A stretch of DNA of 21,047 nt from a virus, in IMG/VR virus record IMGVR_UViG_3300025137_000371, positions 1-21,047 of that record; one strand, written 5' to 3'. This document shows positions 14,526-21,047 of the stretch, one piece after another. Position numbers and translations under genes: made by a program. The notes under the pieces are model-generated. The model had not been told where the DNA came from, ran no database searches, and worked only from the letters and a program-made list of their open reading frames with translations. Every line of letters begins with the position of its first letter. Position 1 is the stretch's first letter.

Positions 14526-14681
14526 TTAATCTCTATGTTTACTTAAATCTATTAATGATTTATAATATTCCTCTGCTTTTTGCTTATCATGATTACAATT
14601 TAAACAAGGACAAACAGCACACTTACCCCCATTAGAGCAATGACAAGAGTGATCGCAATTTTCACAAGTGTAACTTTGCAT
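14526..14681 (-). CDS. Metallothionein-like Cys-rich miniprotein
   Basis: This 51-residue protein has eight Cys at 6, 9, 13, 15, 21, 24, 26 and 29 and three His at 11, 14 and 31, all within 26 residues. The pattern is CxxC, x3, CxC, x5, CxxCxC, xx, CxH. CxC and CxxC clusters with interspersed His match the logic of bacterial metallothioneins of the SmtA type, though the order is not identical. The tail (32-51) is a charged helix. A perfect AGGAGG (14691-14686) lies four bases before the ATG, and the ATG abuts the connector stop, so it is clearly expressed with structural genes. It could bind zinc or copper, or be a zinc-ribbon protein. No signal peptide is visible. Confidence 0.8.
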   Translation of the reverse strand: MQSYTCENCDHSCHCSNGGKCAVCPCLNCNHDKQKAEEYYKSLIDLSKHRD

Positions 14682-15347
14682 TTATCCTCCTAATATATTA
14701 GAGAATCTAACTACTCTATATGGTTGTAAAAGAGTTTGCAGAGTCATAGGGACTGGTAGTTGTTTCTGTTCTATGTATAATTCTCTATTTTCATATAAAT
14801 GAGATGTGTATAATACTATTGCTTGTTTTATTGCTGATGGTACATCCTTTGGTGCTGTTCCGTAACCAGCAGTGAATGTTACAATAAAAGCATTAGCAAC
14901 TCTTAAACTAGCAACATCAGGAAAAGTTTGACTTCTTCTTAATACTATTCTTGCTGTGTCGCTGAAATTGTCTAAATAATAATTGCTTGTAGCAAAAGTA
15001 TTTTCTGTGTCAGAATCATCATAATATTTAAAGCTAGTTATAGCAACGACTGGTGCTTTTGGTAATGCTATGTAATTTTGAGTTTTTTCAATAAATGGTC
15101 CAGTGCTAAACCCTTCAACAAGTTTGTCTTCTTGGGAGTAGGGTATTCTATCAAGAGCAAAATCAAATGTTTTAGTTATAAAAGACCTACCAGTATACTC
15201 TTCTAAAATTTTGATAGAAGACTTTAACATCATGATAAGCTCAGCATCTTGATCAAAGTTATCAGGATCTATCCTTAAAGTTTGTTTGACTTCACTTAAA
15301 GTTACAGGAGTTATGTTCGTCTCTGTTGTTAGTTTTAATCCTGACAT
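14682..15347 (-). CDS. Head-tail connector protein, HK97 gp6-like
   Basis: This 221-residue, mostly helical adaptor docks under the portal. The N-terminus (PVTLSEVKQTLRID, then DQDAELIMMLKSSIKILEEYTGRSF) is the classic start of the gp6/phiE125 gp8 family: short domain, then helix with the E..TGR.f motif. Later the DVPSAIKQAIVLYTSHLYENRE helix and the C-terminal LLQPYRVVRF complete the fold. Length is normal. Its ATG overlaps the 66-residue gene stop as TAATG. The next gene downstream is the Cys-rich miniprotein and not the joining protein. Confidence 0.88.
   Translation of the reverse strand: MSGLKLTTETNITPVTLSEVKQTLRIDPDNFDQDAELIMMLKSSIKILEEYTGRSFITKTFDFALDRIPYSQEDKLVEGFSTGPFIEKTQNYIALPKAPVVAITSFKYYDDSDTENTFATSNYYLDNFSDTARIVLRRSQTFPDVASLRVANAFIVTFTAGYGTAPKDVPSAIKQAIVLYTSHLYENRELYIEQKQLPVPMTLQTLLQPYRVVRFSNILGG
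14686..14691 (-). promoter_or_regulatory. Ribosome binding site of the Cys-rich miniprotein
   Basis: AGGAGG four bases before the ATG at 14681 lies inside the last codons of the connector gene (I-L-G-G-stop). It decides that the short frame downstream is a gene. Confidence 0.75.
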
Positions 15348-15547
15348 TAGTGTATCGTTCCTTCTTCTAGTAAGTTATATTCAGTTTCATCTTCATGCAA
15401 ATTATCATCTCTTAAAGACATAAGTTGTGCTGCATAAAGACCTGCTATCATTTTATTAGGAAATCCTTTTATTTTTAAAACTATTTCCACTGCTCCTTCT
15501 TCCTCTTCTTTAATATCCATTACTGTTTTAATTTTAAATTCATCCAT
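15347..15547 (-). CDS. Small unknown protein between portal and connector
   Basis: This 66-residue acidic protein (EEEEGAVEIVLKIKGFPNKM in the first half) has no recognised family. It may be a beta hairpin followed by a helix (NKMIAGLYAAQLMSLRDD). It is separated from the portal stop by one base and coupled to the connector by TAATG, so it is co-translated with both. HK97-type clusters normally have the protease and capsid genes here, for which this protein is far too small. Confidence 0.6.
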   Translation of the reverse strand: MDEFKIKTVMDIKEEEEGAVEIVLKIKGFPNKMIAGLYAAQLMSLRDDNLHEDETEYNLLEEGTIH

Positions 15548-15548
15548 G

Positions 15549-17540
15549 TTAATTTTTCAACGGATGTCCAGATGGTAATAAATCTCTATCAAACTGTCCT
15601 GATCTAAATCTTCCTGTCCTAACAGCGAATAAAAATGCATTAACTCTAGCATATGCCCATTGCTCCTCGCTACTTACATTTGGTCTTACTGATTGTGGGT
15701 TTGTTCTGTATGCACCTATCCCTCTTCTAAACACAGCACCTAGCATTCTTACATTAACTTTCTTGCCTTTTTTCTCTCCATGCTTTTCATTGTGTTCTTT
15801 AACTTTATTTTTTAAGCCCTCTTTAACAGCAGCAGTCAATTGCTTCTCTTCATCTGTTTCTGTTACTTGAACTTCAATAACTTCTGTTTTGGACTCATTG
15901 TCTATTTGCTTAGCTTTCTTTCTAGACCAGCTGAAACCTGAATCACCACCCCAAAGCGACCATGCTATTCTTCCGTTAGAAGGATAGCCTTTCTCTCCAG
16001 GTCTAAAACCTTGTGCTTGTTTATCAACTTCATGTCTACTAAAGAAAGAAAACATTCTCTTGACAGTGCTTGGTGATAGATTTTCTTTACTAACTAGTTG
16101 ATTTGCTCTTGCTAAGCCTACCATAGTTCCACCACGACCATATTCTTTTCTCCAGTCTAAACCTTTTCTTGCTTCAGATGCCATTCCGTCTGTCGGCTTA
16201 AAATCTATATCGCTTATAGCTTTTTCATCCTGAGGATAATCATCAGTTATTTCTAAAGACTTTTCATCTTCATCATCACCAATACTCTCTCCTGCCAAGC
16301 TAATCGGCATCATAGTGGCTGATATAAACAGTGCATCTCCACCTTTTATCGGATCAAAGCCTAATTTAGACCTAGCTTCATTCCGAGTTAGTATACCAGA
16401 ATTAACTCCTTGCACTACAGAATCGAAAACTCTTTTACGACTTTCTGCCATTGCTGGTATGCTATCAATATCATACTCTAGCTTCAATCCATCACCAAAC
16501 TGAGGAGTGAGCCATTCATTTAAATCAGATTGTATTCTTCTTAAAATAGGAATAATAGTTTCTTCATAAAGTGCAAGTCTTGCTTCTGGCATATTATTAT
16601 ATGTCTGTGCATCAGGAATACCAACTAACTGTGCAGGAACTCCGAAACATAAAGCAATATCAATTGCAGCCATCTTCTTAAGAACTGAGAAGTCCATGTC
16701 TTTTGGCGACATACCCATTTGTTGGAAGTTAAAATCTCCTTCTAGCAACATAGGTCTGCCAGCATTATTAGTACCAGCAAAACGATCTTCCATGTCTTTA
16801 ATTATTTGAGATCTTTGAGTATCGCTTAACTGAACTGAAGTTCCAGTTTCGTCTTTTGGCTTGAATACAATAGCACCACTAGGTCTTGCTCCATTTTGTA
16901 ATAAAGAAACATTGTGTCTATTTGTTAAATTGTGACTGTCTATATTACTTGCAGCAGCAACCAATGGAGACATTCCTAAATAATCACTTTTAGGATGAAA
17001 TAATTTAAAATGTTTTACAGCAGACGCTCCTGTTACTTGATCAACATTGTATTGTGATATTACAGTTCCTCCTACTGAATAAGAATAAGATGCTGGTAAA
17101 TTACTTTGTCCAGGAGTTATTTTCATTCTGTCTGGTCTTAAGCAATAAAGTTCTTCAGGCACTCCATTTTCAGAGCCAGAACCTATTAAATAACTATTAC
17201 CAGATAATAGCAAGTGACAATATAAAGATTCAAATAATTCAACATAGCCTTTGGTCGGAGAAGGTCTTTCTAATAAATCTAATAAAGGATGATCTTCTAC
17301 ATTGACTTTGCCTCTAAATAGCTTTAGTTTAACACCAGCTGCACCTTGAGATATTTCATTAATGCATCTAAATGCAATAGCATTATTCTCATAACCCTCT
17401 TTGACTAATTCGTCATAATTATATCTCTGACCAGCATTGGTGTTTACAGTGTTAAGCATAGCCATACTTGAAGGATGCTTTTTAAACTCAGTATTTACAG
17501 CTGGTCTAAAGATATTTCTTATGTTGTCAAGTACTCCCAT
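15549..17540 (-). CDS. Portal protein (HK97 type) with a two-part C-terminal extension
   Basis: This is a 663-residue protein. Residues 1 to about 410 are an HK97-family portal: NNAIAFRCINEISQGAAGV near the start, the stem region, DMDFSVLKKMAAIDIALCFG with VPAQLVG, and LTRNEARSKLGFDP. It forms the dodecameric DNA channel at one capsid vertex. HK97 portals are about 420 residues. Here an acidic linker (about 412-440) leads to a second domain at about 445-530 (MASEARKGLDWRKEYGRGGT, then LWGGDSGFSWSRKKA). A third follows at about 568-660 (VFRRGIGAYRTNPQSVRP, then WAYARVNAFL and DRDLLPSGHPLKN). I recognise both as domains that recur in phage proteins, but cannot name a function. They are not an S78 prohead protease. 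The ribosome binding site AAGGAA lies about ten bases upstream. Confidence 0.88.
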   Translation of the reverse strand: MGVLDNIRNIFRPAVNTEFKKHPSSMAMLNTVNTNAGQRYNYDELVKEGYENNAIAFRCINEISQGAAGVKLKLFRGKVNVEDHPLLDLLERPSPTKGYVELFESLYCHLLLSGNSYLIGSGSENGVPEELYCLRPDRMKITPGQSNLPASYSYSVGGTVISQYNVDQVTGASAVKHFKLFHPKSDYLGMSPLVAAASNIDSHNLTNRHNVSLLQNGARPSGAIVFKPKDETGTSVQLSDTQRSQIIKDMEDRFAGTNNAGRPMLLEGDFNFQQMGMSPKDMDFSVLKKMAAIDIALCFGVPAQLVGIPDAQTYNNMPEARLALYEETIIPILRRIQSDLNEWLTPQFGDGLKLEYDIDSIPAMAESRKRVFDSVVQGVNSGILTRNEARSKLGFDPIKGGDALFISATMMPISLAGESIGDDEDEKSLEITDDYPQDEKAISDIDFKPTDGMASEARKGLDWRKEYGRGGTMVGLARANQLVSKENLSPSTVKRMFSFFSRHEVDKQAQGFRPGEKGYPSNGRIAWSLWGGDSGFSWSRKKAKQIDNESKTEVIEVQVTETDEEKQLTAAVKEGLKNKVKEHNEKHGEKKGKKVNVRMLGAVFRRGIGAYRTNPQSVRPNVSSEEQWAYARVNAFLFAVRTGRFRSGQFDRDLLPSGHPLKN

Positions 17541-17546
17541 TTGCTA

Positions 17547-17783
17547 TTATTCCTTTTTTTCTTCCTCGTCTTTAGTTAAACTTTCTTTTAACATAGCAAT
17601 GTATTTATTGGCAACGAGATCTAAGGCTTCAATATCAAGCAATAGTGATTGTACAGATGTTTCACAATTGTTTTTCTTGACACCTACATTCCTTAACAAG
17701 TTAGATATTTTAACTTGCTCTTCAGTAAGATCTGATTCCTTATACTCTGTGCCGTCTATATTAATTTTTCGTTCTTCTTCCAT
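17547..17783 (-). CDS. Small marine-phage protein (DUF6447-like)
   Basis: This 78-residue protein begins with KINIDGTEYKESDLTEEQVK. That is the IdG.eY...dLs.e beta hairpin plus helix of DUF6447-type small phage proteins. It continues as two amphipathic helices with a final acidic/Lys tail (KDEEEKKE). Function is unknown; such genes commonly lie near structural genes in marine phages. It begins four bases after the previous stop and ends six bases before the portal start. Confidence 0.6.
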   Translation of the reverse strand: MEEERKINIDGTEYKESDLTEEQVKISNLLRNVGVKKNNCETSVQSLLLDIEALDLVANKYIAMLKESLTKDEEEKKE

Positions 17784-17787
17784 GGTA

Positions 17788-18075
17788 TTACCACTCCTTT
17801 GTTTTATTAGTTGTTTCTGGGTTTTTTAGATTATCTATTTGTATATCTAAATTTGCTTTCATTTCCTCTTCAGTTTGATCGCCACTGTCAATTACACAAG
17901 CAATACAATTCTCTTTTGTCATTGAATCAAAGTCCATGTCAGCACCATCACAAGAGCCATAAGATCTTGCACTATGCTCGCCATCAACTGCATCAAGTGA
18001 CCAATGAATTGTTTTTACTTTGTCATCTGCGTCTGTTTCAAAGTTAGGGAATGACCAGTTATATTCTGTTGCCAT
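17788..18075 (-). CDS. Small marine-phage protein (DUF7936-like)
   Basis: This 95-residue protein has YNWSFPNFET at the start, KTIHWSLDAVDGEHSARSYGS in the middle, and a C-terminal helix with NPETTNKTKEW. This pattern (W.f..., V..vhW...a.dge...yGs) occurs in short proteins next to tail fibre genes of marine phages. Function is unknown; a fibre-associated or chaperone role is possible. Three Cys occur at mid-protein (CDG, CIAC). An AAAGGAGAT ribosome binding site lies seven bases before the ATG. Confidence 0.55.
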   Translation of the reverse strand: MATEYNWSFPNFETDADDKVKTIHWSLDAVDGEHSARSYGSCDGADMDFDSMTKENCIACVIDSGDQTEEEMKANLDIQIDNLKNPETTNKTKEW

Positions 18076-18144
18076 TTTTATCTCCTTTTTAGTTAGTTAA
18101 TTTATATACTCATTCTATTGGTTCTTAAATACTTATTAATCTTG

Positions 18145-18396
18145 TTATCCTTTGTCTGCTATTAGCTTATTCTCCCAAGCAGTCTTAACTGCATCAGTCC
18201 ATACAGCATTTGCCACTGCTTGTACTTCTGCATCTTCAGAAGATATGTCTTGGTCAGGTGTATAAGCAACTCTGTGAGCTGTTCTGCTTATTTCATTACC
18301 ATCTTCTTTGATAATAATATCAGTCCTTACTTGAATATGTTTATATTCACCTACGACTTCTATTTTTGCTATTTCATTTGTTTTTGTTATTGCCAT
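18145..18396 (-). CDS. Small marine-phage protein downstream of the tail fibre
   Basis: This 83-residue protein is of unknown function. It starts MAITKTNEIAKIEVVGEYKH, followed by beta strands (IQVRTDIIIKEDG, HRVAYTPDQ) and a helix (AVANAVWTDAVKTAWE). The HRVAYTPDQDIS... and VWTD...AWE elements recur in small proteins near marine phage fibres, so a role in fibre assembly is plausible. AGGAGAAAGCAAA before the ATG gives a good ribosome binding site. It is followed by a 69-base gap holding only the next ribosome binding site. Confidence 0.55.
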   Translation of the reverse strand: MAITKTNEIAKIEVVGEYKHIQVRTDIIIKEDGNEISRTAHRVAYTPDQDISSEDAEVQAVANAVWTDAVKTAWENKLIADKG

Positions 18397-18416
18397 TTTG
18401 CTTTCTCCTTATCAAA

Positions 18417-20744
18417 TTAAGCTGTTGTATAAATAAATGTGTGTTGCGCTCTGTTACCTGCAAATTCACTTCTTGTCATAATAACTCCGTCTGCTACATC
18501 TCTGAAACTAACAGTAGCACCACCAACCTGTGCGCTAATATTTTGATTTCTTCCAGCCACTCTTGTATTTTGTTGGTAATAATCATCACTAGCTGAGAAA
18601 GGTAATCCACTCATACTAGTTGCTTGTGCTGTATCTGAGGGTGAAGAGTTATATGTTACGTCACAATATACAGTTACAACATTACCTATTTTTGTATAAA
18701 CAGCTTTGTGAACTGTAGCTACGCCCAAACTTGGTCCACTAGGAGTCCAAGTACCCTCTTCATAATCATCAAGTAGGTTACTTGCTGCTGCGGAAGTTAC
18801 ACCAAGATGAATACCTTGACCAGTAGAGTTTCCTGGTAATAAATTTCCATCTGAGTTTATTGACCATTGAGTACCAACTCCTGCAGCTCCAAAAGATAAT
18901 GCATTAGTGCTATGATTATATATAATACGACCAGCTAATTCATCACCACTATCTGCAAACGCTATTGTTCCGTGGCTTGAATTTCCTGAAGCAATAGTCA
19001 TTCCTGAGTATGCTGAACCTTCTATAACAAACTCATCTGCATTAGCGTGAGCGGATGAACCACTGTCTGCTGTTATAACGTGAAGTCTACCTAAAGGTGT
19101 AGCCTCACCACCTATACTTACACTATTAGTTCCGCCATTAACAAACAACATCTTATCAACGCCATTAGATTCTACTCGGAAGTCTATGTCTGCAGAGCCT
19201 TCGTTAAAGACATTTTCACTTGCACTAAACCTAACTGTTTCAGCCGATGAATCACCACCAACTGCAATAGTTTTAAAAACTAGTGCTGTTGCTTGATTGA
19301 CTCTACCATCATTACCATCACCTACTGTTACAACAGTTGATATTTCTGCACCGTTATATGTAAAGTCTGTGCCTTGTCCTTCAAAGATAATTCTTCCTAA
19401 AGTATCTCCAGCTTGAGTATCAGGCTGACCAGAACCTGAATCATTTGCCTGACTTAATCCTAAAACAATACCACCACCAAATTTAGAACCATCAGGTGTT
19501 ACAGTGCTTCTTATTTCCATAAGTGGTGCGTTAGCACTAGTAACTATATCAAGTAGTTGAGATGGACTTGAAGTTCCAATTCCTACTTTACCAGAACTAT
19601 CTATACGAAGTCTTTCACTGCTATTAGTAGTAAACGCTAAATAATTACTTCCTGAATTTCCTAAAACAAAATTATTAGCATTACCAAATTGTAATTCTCC
19701 ACCTGTTGGAAGTCTTATAGCACCACCATTACCAGCTAATTCCAAAGTGACTGCGGGACTTGTAACTCCAATTCCTACTTTACCATCAACTTTAACAATC
19801 ATCTTAGTTGAATTGTTTGGTGCAAGCCTTACATCATGGCTTGTAAGTGTTCCGAAATAACCACCATTACCTGCGTCAGCTTGCATAAATGCAATGTTAT
19901 TAGCATCACCATCAGTTACTCTAATTGTTGGACTTGCGTCATCACGAATTTCAAATATGCTATTCGGAGTTGTAGTTCCAATTCCGATTTTGGAATTAAA
20001 TATAGCTGTACCACCATCAGACATATCAAGTGTAAGGGCTACTATACCCGAACCACCGTCATTACCTCTAAATACAATGTCTTTGTCTTGTGTTGGGCTA
20101 ACAATATTAAATGTACCTGAAGAATTATTATAAAACTGACCGAAGTTTACACCATCATCAGCAAGAGTTATTGTTGTACCATCTACATCAATATTGAGGT
20201 TTCCTGCAATATCAAGAGTTAGACTACTAGCAGAAGTAATATCATTACCATTAACATCTAAGTTCCCACCTAGTTGTGGTGAAGTATCTTCAACAACTTC
20301 ATTAGTTGCAGCAACTGTAGCATCTACGTATGCTTTGATACTTTGTTGTGTTGATAAGGCTGTTGCAGAATTAGAAACCATATTGTCTTCGTCTTTTATA
20401 TCTGAAACAGATGAGCCTGTGCCTAATTTAAGATTTCCACCTATGGTTACATCATTAGAGAAAGTACCACTAAAAACTCCAAAGGTATCATAAACAACAA
20501 CAGTGATTTCATCACTTGCTGCTAATGCACTTAAACTTGCGATTGTGTTTGCTGTGCTAGTGTTATAGTCAGTGTCTGCTTTTAATTTTACACCATTTAA
20601 ATAGACATCAACATATTCGCCATCACTAAATAATAAAGTATTGCCATTCGCATCAGAGCCTGAAACACTAGTAGCATTAGCTGATACCACATATTGGTAT
20701 CTTCTTCTAACTGCTTGTGATGGTGATTTTCCTAAATATGGCAT
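18417..20744 (-). CDS. Tail fibre protein
   Basis: This 775-residue protein is probably a receptor-binding fibre. The N-terminus (MPYLGKSPSQAVRRRYQY, then EYVDVYLNGVKL) is the attachment module common in marine phage fibres. The shaft is beta-rich and carries three GxxGIGTxxP units (near residues 250, 320 and 385, e.g. GKVGIGTSSPSQLLDI) flanked by glycine-rich repeats. The C-terminal domain begins at DDYEEGTWTP and runs through SGLPFSASDDY to the end; this type commonly forms the host-binding tip. AAGGATAGT precedes the ATG. The gene lies upstream of the portal and far from the tail-tip gene, an unusual place. Confidence 0.85.
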   Translation of the reverse strand: MPYLGKSPSQAVRRRYQYVVSANATSVSGSDANGNTLLFSDGEYVDVYLNGVKLKADTDYNTSTANTIASLSALAASDEITVVVYDTFGVFSGTFSNDVTIGGNLKLGTGSSVSDIKDEDNMVSNSATALSTQQSIKAYVDATVAATNEVVEDTSPQLGGNLDVNGNDITSASSLTLDIAGNLNIDVDGTTITLADDGVNFGQFYNNSSGTFNIVSPTQDKDIVFRGNDGGSGIVALTLDMSDGGTAIFNSKIGIGTTTPNSIFEIRDDASPTIRVTDGDANNIAFMQADAGNGGYFGTLTSHDVRLAPNNSTKMIVKVDGKVGIGVTSPAVTLELAGNGGAIRLPTGGELQFGNANNFVLGNSGSNYLAFTTNSSERLRIDSSGKVGIGTSSPSQLLDIVTSANAPLMEIRSTVTPDGSKFGGGIVLGLSQANDSGSGQPDTQAGDTLGRIIFEGQGTDFTYNGAEISTVVTVGDGNDGRVNQATALVFKTIAVGGDSSAETVRFSASENVFNEGSADIDFRVESNGVDKMLFVNGGTNSVSIGGEATPLGRLHVITADSGSSAHANADEFVIEGSAYSGMTIASGNSSHGTIAFADSGDELAGRIIYNHSTNALSFGAAGVGTQWSINSDGNLLPGNSTGQGIHLGVTSAAASNLLDDYEEGTWTPSGPSLGVATVHKAVYTKIGNVVTVYCDVTYNSSPSDTAQATSMSGLPFSASDDYYQQNTRVAGRNQNISAQVGGATVSFRDVADGVIMTRSEFAGNRAQHTFIYTTA

Positions 20745-20752
20745 ACTATCCT

Positions 20753-21037
20753 TTAGCTATCGTCTCTAGCTTTACGGTTTTTATAATCAGCACGAGCTGT
20801 TACTAGTGCTACAAAGTCTGCTTGGTTAGAGGGAATTGAATCAGTAAATGAATCATCGTTCATTAACTTAGTTGTCCACTCTTGTTGCATGCGCTTCCAA
20901 GAATTATTAATTTTACCATCTATTGCTCCTTGCAGCCATACATCAATGCCAGCATTGTCGGTGTCGTTGTATAAATCATTAGACAGAATCTTTTGTTGTA
21001 AATCTGTTAATGTTATTGTTTTAGTGTGATTAGCCAT
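20753..21037 (-). CDS. Small marine-phage structural-cluster protein
   Basis: This 94-residue, helical protein (LTDLQQKILSNDLYND, GIDVWLQGAIDGKINNSWKR, then AIDGK... WTTKLMND) ends in DYKNRKARDD. The -YKnR.aRd ending recurs in small proteins preceding fibre genes in cyanophages and pelagiphages. Function is unknown; it may be a fibre-assembly factor. The start is ten bases from the window edge and no Shine-Dalgarno is visible in the remaining bases, so the true start cannot be tested. It ends eight bases before the fibre start. Confidence 0.6.
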   Translation of the reverse strand: MANHTKTITLTDLQQKILSNDLYNDTDNAGIDVWLQGAIDGKINNSWKRMQQEWTTKLMNDDSFTDSIPSNQADFVALVTARADYKNRKARDDS

Positions 21038-21047
21038 ATTATTTTAT

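Noticed and set aside
16315-17305. Antisense + strand open frames opposite the portal gene
   Set aside because: They lie wholly within a strongly conserved gene on the other strand and have no ribosome binding sites or recognisable motifs.
18417-20744. The 775-residue protein as a major capsid protein
   Set aside because: GxxGIGTxxP shaft repeats and a DYEEGTWTP C-terminus are fibre features, and no HK97 capsid motif is visible.

Overview
The window is a strongly AT-rich stretch of a tailed-phage genome with a siphovirus-type (long, non-contractile) tail. The DNA composition, the dense packing with stop/start overlaps, and the families present suggest a marine phage of a low-GC alphaproteobacterium such as the Pelagibacterales (SAR11). 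These families include tail proteins and a holin of the gene-transfer-agent (GTA) type, small proteins common in marine phages, and fibres with GxxGIGTxxP shaft motifs and a DYEEGTWTP-type C-terminus. The host is an inference. No tRNA, CRISPR array, insertion sequence, integrase or attachment site was seen.

Layout. Positions 1-2325 are read on the + strand: the last codons of an upstream gene with an acidic, SSB-like tail, a promoter, a SprT-like zinc metallopeptidase, and an overlapping UvrD-type helicase. Everything from 2326 to 21037 is on the - strand. In order of transcription (high to low coordinate) it holds: a small protein and a 775-residue tail fibre; three small marine-phage proteins; an HK97-type portal with a long C-terminal extension; a 66-residue protein; a gp6-like connector; an inserted cluster of a 51-residue Cys-rich (metallothionein-like) protein, a membrane coiled-coil protein and a small Cys-containing membrane protein; the head-tail joining protein, HK97 gp10-like protein and tail terminator; the major tail protein; a tail assembly chaperone with a probable -1 frameshift extension; the tape measure; distal tail, tail tip-associated and NlpC-like proteins; a 1097-residue tail-tip protein; and a lysis block (XhlA-like membrane protein, T4-type lysozyme, GTA-type three-TM holin and small membrane proteins).

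How it works together. The - strand genes are one long late operon. They build the portal vertex, head-tail connector, tail tube, tail tip and fibre, and then lyse the cell. The + strand genes belong to a DNA-metabolism operon that converges on the late operon with no gap.

The most notable points are these. (1) A canonical heptamer C CCT TTA sits at 11579-11573, in the right frame to join the GTA gp10-like chaperone to a start-less gp10.1-like ORF. (2) A 51-residue protein with eight Cys is encoded at 14526-14681 with a perfect Shine-Dalgarno. (3) The major capsid protein, prohead protease and terminase are not next to the portal, and a fibre with small genes lies upstream of it. (4) The portal carries two extra C-terminal domains. 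(5) The NlpC-like tail protein has no histidine at all. (6) Nine exact-length 30-bp repeats lie in the tail-tip gene. All family assignments are by motif recognition; no database search was run.
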